From: Streptomyces toxytricini
Lineage (GTDB): Bacteria > Actinomycetota > Actinomycetes > Streptomycetales > Streptomycetaceae
Length of the DNA stretch: 64,000 bases
Direction: 5' to 3'
Assembly: GCF_014649915.1 (NCBI RefSeq)
Contig: NZ_BMTY01000007.1
Location: 243,998 to 307,997 of the forward strand
Below are positions 15,611 through 23,021 of the stretch, piece by piece. The number at the start of each line of letters is the position of its first letter. The stretch's first letter is position 1. Made by a program: the position numbers and the translations under genes. Under the pieces are notes generated by a model. It made no database searches, was not told the origin of the DNA, and saw nothing but the letters and a program-made list of their open reading frames with translations.

Positions 15611-16983
15611 CCGCGGCCCTCCGCCCCCTCGTCCGGCAGCGGCCTGCGCGCGCAGTCGCTGAGCCGGACGAGCAGCGCGACGATGATCCAGTTGGTGACG
15701 ACGGACGAGCCGCCCTGCGCCAGGAAGGGCATGGCCATGCCCGTGAGCGGGATCAGCCCGGTCACTCCCCCGGCGATGCCGAACACCTGGAGCGCGATGA
15801 TCGAGGCGAGGCCGGTGGCCAGCAGCCGCCCGAAGGGGTCGCGCAGCGCGAGCCCGGCGCGGAAGCCGCGGTGCACGAGGATCCCGTACAGCAGCAGGAT
15901 GGCGGTGAGGCCGGCGAGGCCGAGTTCTTCGCCGGCGGTGGCGAGGATGAAGTCCGATTTGGCGGCGAAGCCGATGAGGAAGGACTGGCCGTGTCCGAGC
16001 CCGGCGCCGAGCAGGCCGCCGGCGCCGAAGGCGAAGAGGGACTGGGCGAGCTGGCCGGGGCCTTCGCCGCGCTCGATGGAGGCGAGCGGGTGCAGCCAGT
16101 CCTCGACCCGGCTGTGGACGTGCGGTTCGAGGGTGCCGACGGCGTACGCCCCCAGCGCGGCGAGGGCGAGGCCGATGGCGATCCAGCCGGTCCGCCCGGT
16201 GGCGGTGAACAGCATGATGACGAAGAGGCCGAAGAAGAGCAGGGACGTGCCGAGGTCCCGTTCCAGCACGAGCATGCCGACGCTCAGCAGCCAGATCGCG
16301 AGGACGGGCCCGAGGACGCGGCCCGGCAGGAGCCGCAGCCGCCAGAACAGCCGGCGGCCGGTGAGGGCGAGCGCGGTCCGGTTCGCGGCGAGGTAGGCGG
16401 CGAAGAACACCGCGAGCAGGATCTTCGCGAACTCCCCCGGCTGGAAGGACAGCCCGGCGAACCGGATCCAGATGTGCGCGCCGTTGACCGGCGGGAAGAA
16501 CACGGGGACGAGCATCAGCACCAGGCCCGCGGCCACCGCCAGGTAGGCGTAGCGCTGGAGCGCCCGGTGGTCGCGCAGCACGGCGGCGGCGACGACGAAC
16601 AGGGCGACTCCGAGCCCGGACCACCGCAGCTGGTCCGCGGCTGCGAGGTGGTGCGGGGTGGTGGCGTCGAGGCGCTGGATGAGGACCAGCCCGAGGCCGT
16701 TCAGCAGGAACGCGATCGGCAGCAGCAGCGGGTCCGCGTACGGCGCCCGGAAGCGGACGGCGAGGTGGGCGAGCAGGGCGGCGCAGGCGAGCCCGGCGGC
16801 GTAGCGGTCGGCGCCGCGGGGCGGTGCGCCGGTCAGCGCGAAGCCGACGTGGAGGTGGCCGAGGACGGAGATCGCGACAGCCCCGGCGAGGAGCACCAGC
16901 TCGGCCCCCCTGCCCCGGGGTGCACGGGCGCCGGGAGGCGGAGGCGGGGCGGGATCCGCCACCTCTGCCGTCAGAGCGGTCAT
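15607..16983 (-). CDS. SEDS-family peptidoglycan glycosyltransferase (FtsW/RodA-like)
   Basis: A 458-residue polytopic protein with about ten to twelve membrane segments. Family signatures include HIWIRFAGLSFQPGEFAKI (the x-x-P-x-E-x-x-K loop), LVLERDLGTSLLFFGLF, which contains the catalytic-type Asp, the extracellular E.LGLAGL stretch, and the terminal NWIIVALLVRLSD. It polymerises lipid II; the coupled downstream PBP cross-links. A Pro-rich cytoplasmic leader (DPAPPPPPGARAPRGRG) precedes the first span. The divergent neighbour starts at 17079. Confidence 0.94.
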   Translation of the reverse strand: MTALTAEVADPAPPPPPGARAPRGRGAELVLLAGAVAISVLGHLHVGFALTGAPPRGADRYAAGLACAALLAHLAVRFRAPYADPLLLPIAFLLNGLGLVLIQRLDATTPHHLAAADQLRWSGLGVALFVVAAAVLRDHRALQRYAYLAVAAGLVLMLVPVFFPPVNGAHIWIRFAGLSFQPGEFAKILLAVFFAAYLAANRTALALTGRRLFWRLRLLPGRVLGPVLAIWLLSVGMLVLERDLGTSLLFFGLFVIMLFTATGRTGWIAIGLALAALGAYAVGTLEPHVHSRVEDWLHPLASIERGEGPGQLAQSLFAFGAGGLLGAGLGHGQSFLIGFAAKSDFILATAGEELGLAGLTAILLLYGILVHRGFRAGLALRDPFGRLLATGLASIIALQVFGIAGGVTGLIPLTGMAMPFLAQGGSSVVTNWIIVALLVRLSDCARRPLPDEGAEGRG

Positions 16984-17078
16984 ACGGGAAACGTAGCAAG
17001 TGAACGGGTGACATGTCCGCTTATGCCATAGTGTGCCGACGAATAGTCATGAACGGGCGGACTTGGGAGCCTCGGCAC

Positions 17079-17468
17079 ATGGGACCTGTGGAGTTCATCG
17101 TCCTCGCCTTCCCCGAGGAGCAGTTGCGGGTGCCGGCGGTGGAGGCGGTGCTGGGGCTGCGCAAGACCGGCAACGTGCGGCTGATCGACGGCCTCGTGGC
17201 GACCAAGACGGCCCAGGGCGAGGTGATGGCCGCCGAGTTCGACGAGTACGTCGAACTGCACGGGCTGCTCGCCCACCGGGAGGCGGCTCCGCTGATCGGC
17301 CCGGAGGACGTCGAGGAGGCCGCGGACCTCCTCGAACGCGGCAGCTGCGCCCTCCTCCTGGTCGTCGAGCACGTCTGGGCCGAGGACGCGGCCGTCGCCG
17401 TCCGCGCGGCGGGCGGCCGGATCGCGGGCTCGGTCCGCATCCCGGCCGAACGGCTGGGGGCCGCCTGA
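17079..17468 (+). CDS. DUF6325/DUF1269-like small protein
   Basis: A 129-residue protein from ATG 17079, with GGGAG upstream. It opens MGPVEFIVLAFPEEQL and continues ALGLRKTGNVRLIDGL-like sequence with a central acidic helix (GPEDVEEAADLLERGSCALL) and a final VRIPAERL. The pattern is that of actinobacterial DUF1269/DUF6325 proteins, thought to be cytoplasmic or membrane-associated stress proteins. The stop overlaps the start of the next gene (TGATG), so the pair are co-translated. Such proteins often precede a short SHOCT-domain protein, as here. Confidence 0.85.
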   Translation: MGPVEFIVLAFPEEQLRVPAVEAVLGLRKTGNVRLIDGLVATKTAQGEVMAAEFDEYVELHGLLAHREAAPLIGPEDVEEAADLLERGSCALLLVVEHVWAEDAAVAVRAAGGRIAGSVRIPAERLGAA

Positions 17469-17914
17469 TGTTCATCCGCCCTGTCGGCACCGTCGTCCAC
17501 CCGGCCCGCCGGCCCGCGGGCCGCCCCCTCCTCCGCGGCCTGCTGGCCCGCGGCGCCTACGTATGGGACGCGGCCAGGACACCGCCCCGCCCCCAGGACC
17601 ACGGCCCCCGCCCGACGCCCCGACAACCCGGCCGGCCCGGTCCGCCCGAGCCGGACCCGGCCGCACCGACCGCCTCGGCCTCCGCCTCGCCCTCGCCCTC
17701 GTCCGCACCCTCACCCGCACCCTCACCCGCACCCGCACCCGCACCCGCACCCGTGGCCTCCCCTCCCCCGGCAGACTCCGCTCCCACCCCTCCCGGCCCC
17801 GCCGGCGGCTCCGACCTCGCGGCCTCACTGGCCCAGCTGGCCGCCCTGGCCCGGGAGGGCTTCCTGACCCCGGAGGAGTTCTCGGCGGCGAAGGCCCGTC
17901 TCCTGAGCACCTGA
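17468..17914 (+). CDS. SHOCT-domain protein with Pro/Ala/Ser repeat linker
   Basis: A 148-residue protein coupled by TGATG to the previous gene. Residues 1-40 include a Gly-Ala-Tyr-containing start region (RGLLARGAYVWDAAR). Residues ~65-100 are a low-complexity Pro/Ala/Ser linker encoded by tandem CACCCG-like hexamers (17685-17758). The C-terminus is a SHOCT domain (LAALAREGFLTPEEFSAAKA), a short oligomerisation or membrane-targeting helix pair. Probably works with the DUF6325-like partner; exact role unknown. Confidence 0.83.
   Translation: MFIRPVGTVVHPARRPAGRPLLRGLLARGAYVWDAARTPPRPQDHGPRPTPRQPGRPGPPEPDPAAPTASASASPSPSSAPSPAPSPAPAPAPAPVASPPPADSAPTPPGPAGGSDLAASLAQLAALAREGFLTPEEFSAAKARLLST
17685..17758. 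repeat. Short tandem repeat CACCCG/CCTCGC within the SHOCT gene
   Basis: Near-perfect hexamer repeats (CACCCG in runs, preceded by CCTCGC variants) encoding Ser-Pro/Ala-Pro dipeptides. Because the unit is six bases, expansion or contraction keeps the frame and would only change linker length. Confidence 0.7.
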
Positions 17915-18084
17915 CGCCGTCCCCGGACGGACGCGCCCCCCATACCCGCCCGGTCGAAGCCCCGGGGAGGCGCGCACCAGCCGGCGGTCCGGGTGCGCCC
18001 CGCTTGCCGGCTCGGCCCGTATCTCCCCGGGCTTCCGGCCGCCGGCCGGCGGGCCGCCCGAGTGGTCGGGCAGGCAGGGCGGCA

Positions 18085-18490
18085 TGCGCGAGCCGACCGC
18101 GGAACCGCTGGCGGCGCCGGCCCCGGGCAGTGCCGCCAGGAGCGTGGCGGCCGTCGCGGCGGCCGCCGCACCGGCGGCGAGCGGCAGCCGTCACCGGACC
18201 GCGGTGGCGCGGAAGGCGGACTCGGCTCTCCCGGCGGCCACCGCAGAACCGTCCGCCGGTGTCCCGCCCCGCCTCTGCCGGGCGATGACGACGAGCTCCG
18301 CCTTGGGGCGCTCCTCGAACGCCGTCGGTCGCCCGTTCATCCCGCTGCCTCCACTCGCCGCGCCGGAACCCGCTGGTGGTTGTCTGCCCGCCGGCCCGGT
18401 GTGGCGCAGGGCGCGCCGGGCCCGGTGGAGCCGGACGCGGACCGTGGCCCGGGTGACTCCGAGGGCCGTCGCGGCCTCGGCCGGGTCGAT
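18085..18490 (-). pseudogene. Decayed ECF sigma factor (region 4) and CU044_5270-like gene
   Basis: On the minus strand from 18490, the frame reads DPAEAATALGVTRATVRVRL and then HRARRAL. This is the sigma-70 region 4.2 helix-turn-helix of an ECF sigma factor, but everything upstream (regions 2 and 4.1) is missing, with a stop immediately before it. The same frame runs without a stop into MNGRPTAFEERPKAELVVIA at 18340, which resembles the start of the CU044_5270-type protein often encoded after such sigma factors. A TGA at 18193 then interrupts it just before a hydrophobic RLPLAAGAAAAATAATLL segment. Both genes are therefore remnants. The stretch 17915-18606 holds nothing else I can support. 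Confidence 0.55.
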
Positions 18491-18606
18491 TCATCCGGTC
18501 CGCCGCCGTCGCGTACGCCGTCCGGGTGGCCGGTGCGGCAGGGCCGCGCACGGTGGGTGGATTGTCATACCACCCGTGTCAGCATCGGCGGCCTGGAGGT
18601 GAACCC

Positions 18607-20193
18607 GTGCCCCGCCGTCTGCTCCCCGCCGCCTGCCTCGCCGCCGCCTGCCTCACGGCCGGACCGCTCCCCGCCCTGCACGCCGCGCCGGCCCCCGCCC
18701 CGCACGCCGAACCGCTGCCGACCGCGACGCCGCCCCCCGCCCGGCGGACGACCGCCCCGACCGCCGCAGCGACCGGGGCCGCGACCGCGTCCGCCACCGC
18801 CGCGACCGCCCGTACGACGACCAGGGCCGGGTCCACGGCCACCACAACGGCCACCACAACGGCCACCGCCACGGCCACGGCCACGGCCGGAACGGCGAAC
18901 CCCGGCACGGCACCGGCCGGTACCCCGACCGCATCCGCCTCGCCGGCCGCGACCCCGTCCGCCTCCCCCACAACACCCGCCCCCGCCCCCGCCCCCGACG
19001 CCCCCACCGCCACCGACTCCGTCGGCGCCCTGCTGACCCGCCTCCAGGCGCTCTACCGCCAGGCCGAGGAGGCCGCCGAGGCCTACAACGCCGCCGAGGC
19101 CGCCCTCAAGGCCCGCCAGGACGACGAGCGCCGCCTGGGCACCGAACTCGGCCGCGCCCGCGCCGCCCTCGACGCCGAACGGGCCGCCGCCGGCCGGATC
19201 GCCCGCGAGCAGTACCAGGGGGCCCGCGGCCTGTCCCCGTACGCCCGGGTGCTGCTCACCGGCGATCTGCGGGCGGCCCAGGACCAGCGCCGCCTCGCCG
19301 CCCGCGAGGGCGCCCGCCAGGCCGGCGTCCTGGCCCGCCTCGCCCGCGGCGAGCAGCACGCCGGCACCCTCGCCACCGCCGCGCGCAAGGCCCTCGACGC
19401 GCAGCAGGCGGCCGCGGCCCGCAAGAAGGAGCTCAAGGAGGAGGCGGACCGCAGGCTCCGGGACGTCGAGCGGATGCTCGCCGCACTGACCCCGGACCAG
19501 CTCACGCAGGTCGACGCCCGCGAGGCCCGGGACACCGCATCCGCACAGCGCGAGCTCCTGGCATCGGGGGCGCTGGGCGCACCCGCCTCGGCGGCGGCCC
19601 GCACCCCGACGGCCGCCGGCGGCTCGGCCCTCGCGTACGCCGCCGCGCAGGTCGGCAAGCCGTACGAGTGGGGCGCCGAGGGCCCGGAGGCGTACGACTG
19701 CTCGGGCCTGACCTCGCAGGCCTGGGCCCATGCCGGCCGGGCGATCCCGCGCACCAGCCAGGAGCAGTGGGCGCGGCTGCCGCGGGTGCCGCTGGACCGG
19801 CTGCGGCCGGGGGACCTGGTGGTGTACTTCCCGACGGCCACGCACGTCGCCCTCTACATCGGCGACGGCAAGGTGATCCAGGCCCCTCGGCCGGGCGCCG
19901 CGGTGAAGGTGTCGCCCCTCGCCGCGAACCCGCTGCTGGGGGCGGTGCGCCCCGACGCGGGCGACGCCCCGCTGGCCTCGTTCACCCCGCCGCAGCTGCC
20001 CGAGGCGGCCTCGGCGGGGGACGACACCGGCTACTCGGCGGCCGGACCGCCCGCCGGCGCGGACGCCGCACCGGAACCGGGCACGGACCGGGAACCCGGA
20101 ACGGCCGCCGCACCGGAAGCGCCCACCGAACCGGAGCCGGCCGCCGCCCCCGCCTCCGCAGCCGCCTCGGCGCCCGCCACCTCCGCCAGGTAG
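18607..20193 (+). CDS. Secreted NlpC/P60 (C40) cell-wall endopeptidase
   Basis: A 528-residue protein, GTG 18607 with GGAGGTGA at 18594-18601. A signal peptide (RLLPAACLAAACLTAGPLPA) is followed by a Thr/Ala/Pro low-complexity region (residues ~35-130, with TATTTATTTATATATATAG-type repeats). A coiled coil spans ~140-290, and an NlpC/P60 domain has catalytic Cys365 in YDCSGLTSQAW and His413 in ATHVALYIGDG. It should cut D-Glu to diaminopimelate bonds in peptidoglycan stems. The final ~60 residues are Ala/Pro/Glu-rich and overlap the convergent monooxygenase gene by 163 bp. Confidence 0.93.
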   Translation: MPRRLLPAACLAAACLTAGPLPALHAAPAPAPHAEPLPTATPPPARRTTAPTAAATGAATASATAATARTTTRAGSTATTTATTTATATATATAGTANPGTAPAGTPTASASPAATPSASPTTPAPAPAPDAPTATDSVGALLTRLQALYRQAEEAAEAYNAAEAALKARQDDERRLGTELGRARAALDAERAAAGRIAREQYQGARGLSPYARVLLTGDLRAAQDQRRLAAREGARQAGVLARLARGEQHAGTLATAARKALDAQQAAAARKKELKEEADRRLRDVERMLAALTPDQLTQVDAREARDTASAQRELLASGALGAPASAAARTPTAAGGSALAYAAAQVGKPYEWGAEGPEAYDCSGLTSQAWAHAGRAIPRTSQEQWARLPRVPLDRLRPGDLVVYFPTATHVALYIGDGKVIQAPRPGAAVKVSPLAANPLLGAVRPDAGDAPLASFTPPQLPEAASAGDDTGYSAAGPPAGADAAPEPGTDREPGTAAAPEAPTEPEPAAAPASAAASAPATSAR

Positions 20194-21404
20194 TCCGCCG
20201 CATCCTGCGGGTCGTAGAAGAACGCGTCGAAGTCGGCCGGGTTGTCGAAGCCGTTGGCGAACCGGTCCGCCACCTCCTGGTACCGCCCGCCGGCGCCGAT
20301 GAGCTCCAGCACGTGCGCCGGCGGCGGCGCCAGCATCGCGTTCGTCCACTGCGTCACCGGCTTGCCGGTGGTGAACCAGAACCTGTCGAAGGTGGCCTTC
20401 ATCCACGCCTCGTCGAACGGCTTGTCGCCGTGCATCAGGATCGACGACAGGTACGAGGACGCGCACTTGGCCGCCGAGTTCGCGCCCTGCCCGGTGATCG
20501 GGTCGTTCGTGACGACGACGTCCGCGACGCCCAGCACCGCCCCGCCGCCGGGCAGCCGCCCGATCGGGTTGCGGACGGCCGGCGCGTACCGGCCCGCCAG
20601 GGTGCCGCCCGCGTCGGTCAGCTCGGCCTTCGCGGCGCGCGCGTACTCCCACGGCGTGAACGCCTTCATCAGGTCCAGCGTCAGCGCGAGGTGCTCGGCC
20701 GGGTCGTTCACGCCGCGGAACACGTCGAGCGGGCCGCCCGGGACACCCTCCCAGAACAGGATGTCGGCCCGCCCCGACGTGGTGAGCGTGGGCATGACGA
20801 ACAGCTCGCCCACGCCCGGCACCAGGTTGCAGCGCACCGCCTCCGTCCCCGGGTGCTCGGGCCTCGGGGCGAGCCCGTGCACGTACGAGACGGCCAGCGC
20901 GCGCTGCGGGCTGCCGTACGGGGAGCGCGCCGCGTCCCGCCCGAACATCGACACGAGCTCGCCCTTGCCGGCCGCCACCAGCACCAGGTCGTAGGTGCGC
21001 GAGAGGTAGTCCAGGTCGGCGACGGACGCACTGTGCACGACGAGTTGGCCGCCCTGCTGGACGAACGCCTCCAGCCAGCCCGCCATCTTCACCCGCTGGT
21101 CCACCGACTGCGCGTACGCCTTGAGGCGCCCGAGCCAGTCGACGGCGCGGGCGCCGTCGGGCCCGGCGACGGAGACGCCGAGGCCCTGGATCCGGGGGGC
21201 GTGCCGGGCCCAGAAGTCGAGCCCGAGGTCGCGCTCGTGCCGCAGGGCGGTGTCGAACATGACCTGCGTGGACATGACCCGCCCGGTGCGGATCTCGTCC
21301 GCGGTCCGGTTGGACATGAGGGTGACGTCGTACCCCTTCGCCCGGAGGCCGACGGCGAGCTGGAGACCGGACTGGCCGGCCCCCACGACGAGTACCTTGC
21401 GCAT
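20031..21404 (-). CDS. Styrene/indole monooxygenase-like FAD-dependent oxygenase
   Basis: A 457-residue StyA-type flavoprotein. Residues 3-20 carry the FAD dinucleotide-binding loop VLVVGAGQSGLQLAVGL, RTGRVMSTQVMFDTAL follows, and the second FAD motif lies in GGAVLGVADVVVTNDPITGQGANSA, so two-component epoxidation or hydroxylation with an external flavin reductase is expected. No reductase gene is adjacent. The C-terminal ~55 residues ([17 protein letters not shown] onward) are low-complexity and encoded in the 163-bp antisense overlap with the NlpC/P60 gene. Co-directional with and 78 bp downstream of the conservon, so it may be the conservon's metabolic partner. Confidence 0.88.
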   Translation of the reverse strand: MRKVLVVGAGQSGLQLAVGLRAKGYDVTLMSNRTADEIRTGRVMSTQVMFDTALRHERDLGLDFWARHAPRIQGLGVSVAGPDGARAVDWLGRLKAYAQSVDQRVKMAGWLEAFVQQGGQLVVHSASVADLDYLSRTYDLVLVAAGKGELVSMFGRDAARSPYGSPQRALAVSYVHGLAPRPEHPGTEAVRCNLVPGVGELFVMPTLTTSGRADILFWEGVPGGPLDVFRGVNDPAEHLALTLDLMKAFTPWEYARAAKAELTDAGGTLAGRYAPAVRNPIGRLPGGGAVLGVADVVVTNDPITGQGANSAAKCASSYLSSILMHGDKPFDEAWMKATFDRFWFTTGKPVTQWTNAMLAPPPAHVLELIGAGGRYQEVADRFANGFDNPADFDAFFYDPQDAADYLAEVAGAEAAAEAGAAAGSGSVGASGAAAVPGSRSVPGSGAASAPAGGPAAE

Positions 21405-21482
21405 TCCACGTCTCCTTTCGGCGTACGGGTGGGTGGTGGCTGGTGCTGCGGGCGCGGCAGGTGGGGCGGATGGCTCGCGCCG

Positions 21483-22100
21483 CTATTCGGGCGTCCCGTC
21501 GAGGGCGTGTCCGACGAGCATGAGCAGCGACTCGACGACGCTCTCCCGGCGCCGCGCGTCCATGATCAGTACGGGTACGCGGTCCGGGATGGTGAGCGCT
21601 TCCCGCACGTCCTCCGGCTCGTACGCGTGCGAGCCGTCGAAGTGGTTGACGGCCACCGCGTACGGCAGCCCGCAGCTCTCGAAGTAGTCGAGCGCCGGGA
21701 AGCAGTCGCGCAGGCGGCGCGTGTCGGCCATGACGATCCCGCCGATCGCGCCGCGCACGAGGTCGTCCCACATGAACCAGAAGCGCTCCTGGCCGGGCGT
21801 CCCGTACACGTACAGCACGAGGTCGTCCGCGAGGGTGACCCGGCCGAAGTCCATGGCAACGGTGGTGGTGTTCTTCTCCGGCGTGGCCGACAGGTCGTCG
21901 GTGTCCGCGCTGGCCTGCGTCATCACCGCTTCCGTGCGCAGCGGGGCGATCTCGGAGACCGACGACACGAAGGTGGTCTTGCCGACGCCGAAGCCGCCCG
22001 CGACGAGCACCTTGACGGCGACGGGCGCGCGGGAGCGGTCGTACTGCCAGGGCTGGACGGGTTCGTCGTCGATGGCGGGATCAAAGACGGCGAAGGCCAC
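21483..22100 (-). CDS. cvnD: Conservon GTPase CvnD
   Basis: A 205-residue Ras-like GTPase of the CvnD/MglA-like family. G1 is VLVAGGFGVGKTTFVSSVSE, G3 is near VLYVYGTPGQERFWFMWDD (xxxGTPGQE instead of DTAGQE, usual here), and G4 is AVNHFDGSH (NxxD-like), near residue 150. CvnD works with CvnA-C in a membrane signalling complex that affects development and secondary metabolism in Streptomyces. Its ATG overlaps the cvnC end by 20 bp. Last of the four conservon genes. Confidence 0.94.
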   Translation of the reverse strand: MAFAVFDPAIDDEPVQPWQYDRSRAPVAVKVLVAGGFGVGKTTFVSSVSEIAPLRTEAVMTQASADTDDLSATPEKNTTTVAMDFGRVTLADDLVLYVYGTPGQERFWFMWDDLVRGAIGGIVMADTRRLRDCFPALDYFESCGLPYAVAVNHFDGSHAYEPEDVREALTIPDRVPVLIMDARRRESVVESLLMLVGHALDGTPE

Positions 22101-22524
22101 TGAGCACCCTTTCGAGCAGTGCGCGGTCGGGGCGGCCCGGGCCGTGCCCGGTGCCGTAGACGCGGACCCTGCCCTGGTCCGCGAGGTCGCTGACGAGGAC
22201 GCGGACGACGCCGAGCGGCAGCTTGAGCAGGGCGGCGATCTCCGCGATGGTGCGCATGCGGCGGCAGACCTCGACGATGGCCGGCATCTCGGGCATCCGG
22301 TCGCGGTCGGCGTCCCGGTCGGCGGCCGGCGCCCCCTCGGCGGCCTTGCCGCCGCCGGGCTGCTGGGGCTGCGAGACGCGGCTGTCGAGGGCGGCGACGA
22401 ACGTCTCGACGTGCAGGACCTGCGTGAAGCGGGTGCGGCCGCCCGTCAGGGAGTACGGGCGGACGCGGGCGGGTCGGCGATCGGCTCCGCGTATCGGAAG
22501 CCGGTCGGAGGCCGTACCTCTCAC
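22081..22524 (-). CDS. cvnC: Conservon protein CvnC (DUF742)
   Basis: A 147-residue DUF742 protein starting at GTG 22524, which overlaps the cvnB stop (GTGA). The family core is VRPYSLTGGRTRF near residue 22 and the C-terminal winged-helix-like segment RMRTIAEIAALLKLPLGVVR, VLVSDLADQGRVRV, ending LLERVLSGLRRL. CvnC is an adaptor between sensor kinase and GTPase; DUF742 may bind DNA or protein. A short Pro/Gln/Ala insertion separates the two parts. Confidence 0.93.
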   Translation of the reverse strand: MRGTASDRLPIRGADRRPARVRPYSLTGGRTRFTQVLHVETFVAALDSRVSQPQQPGGGKAAEGAPAADRDADRDRMPEMPAIVEVCRRMRTIAEIAALLKLPLGVVRVLVSDLADQGRVRVYGTGHGPGRPDRALLERVLSGLRRL

Positions 22525-23021
22525 GGGGTGTTCTCCATGGACTGGCGCAGCTCGCTGCGGACTTCGGGGGTGAGGACGTGTCCGGCGCGGCCGACGAACA
22601 GGGCCATGTGGTAGGCGACGACGCTCATGTCGCAGTCGGGCGTGGCGTGGACGCCGAGGAGCGAGCCGTCGCTGATCGCCATCACGAAGACCGAGCCGTG
22701 CTCCATCGCGACCATGGTCTGCTTGACGCTGCCGCCCTCCATGAGGGCCGCCGCGCCGGTGGTGAGGCTGCCGAGGCCGGAGACGATCGTGGCGAGGTCG
22801 GCGGACGCACCGCGCGGGCCCCTGGGCCGGCCGGCGCCGCCCGGGCCGCTCCCGCCTGCCGAGGCCGCGCCGCCGCCGGGGTCGGAGGACAGCAGCAGCA
22901 GCCCGTCCGAGGACACGACGGCGACGGAGTTGACGCCGGGCACCTCCTCGACCAGGTCGGTCAGCAGCCACTGCAGGTTGCGGGCCTGGGTGCTCAGTCC
23001 GTACGTACTGGGCGCGGTCAT
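22521..23021 (-). CDS. cvnB: Conservon roadblock/LC7 protein CvnB
   Basis: A 166-residue roadblock/LC7 protein, ATG 23021 overlapping the cvnA stop (ATGA). The fold opens with NLQWLLTDLVEEVPGVNSVA and VVSSDGLLLLSSD, and resumes with ADLATIVSGLGSLTTGAAAL after a Gly/Ala/Pro insertion (residues ~50-75, GGGAASAGGSGPGGAGRPRG) that is longer than in typical CvnB. LC7 proteins regulate or bind the CvnD GTPase. Confidence 0.92.
   Translation of the reverse strand: MTAPSTYGLSTQARNLQWLLTDLVEEVPGVNSVAVVSSDGLLLLSSDPGGGAASAGGSGPGGAGRPRGPRGASADLATIVSGLGSLTTGAAALMEGGSVKQTMVAMEHGSVFVMAISDGSLLGVHATPDCDMSVVAYHMALFVGRAGHVLTPEVRSELRQSMENTP

Noticed and set aside
18565..21771. Very long open frame (over 1000 codons) on the minus strand opposite the NlpC/P60 gene
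   Set aside because: It is antisense to a clear peptidase over most of its length, is Gly/Arg-rich and shows no domain. High third-position GC makes such frames common.
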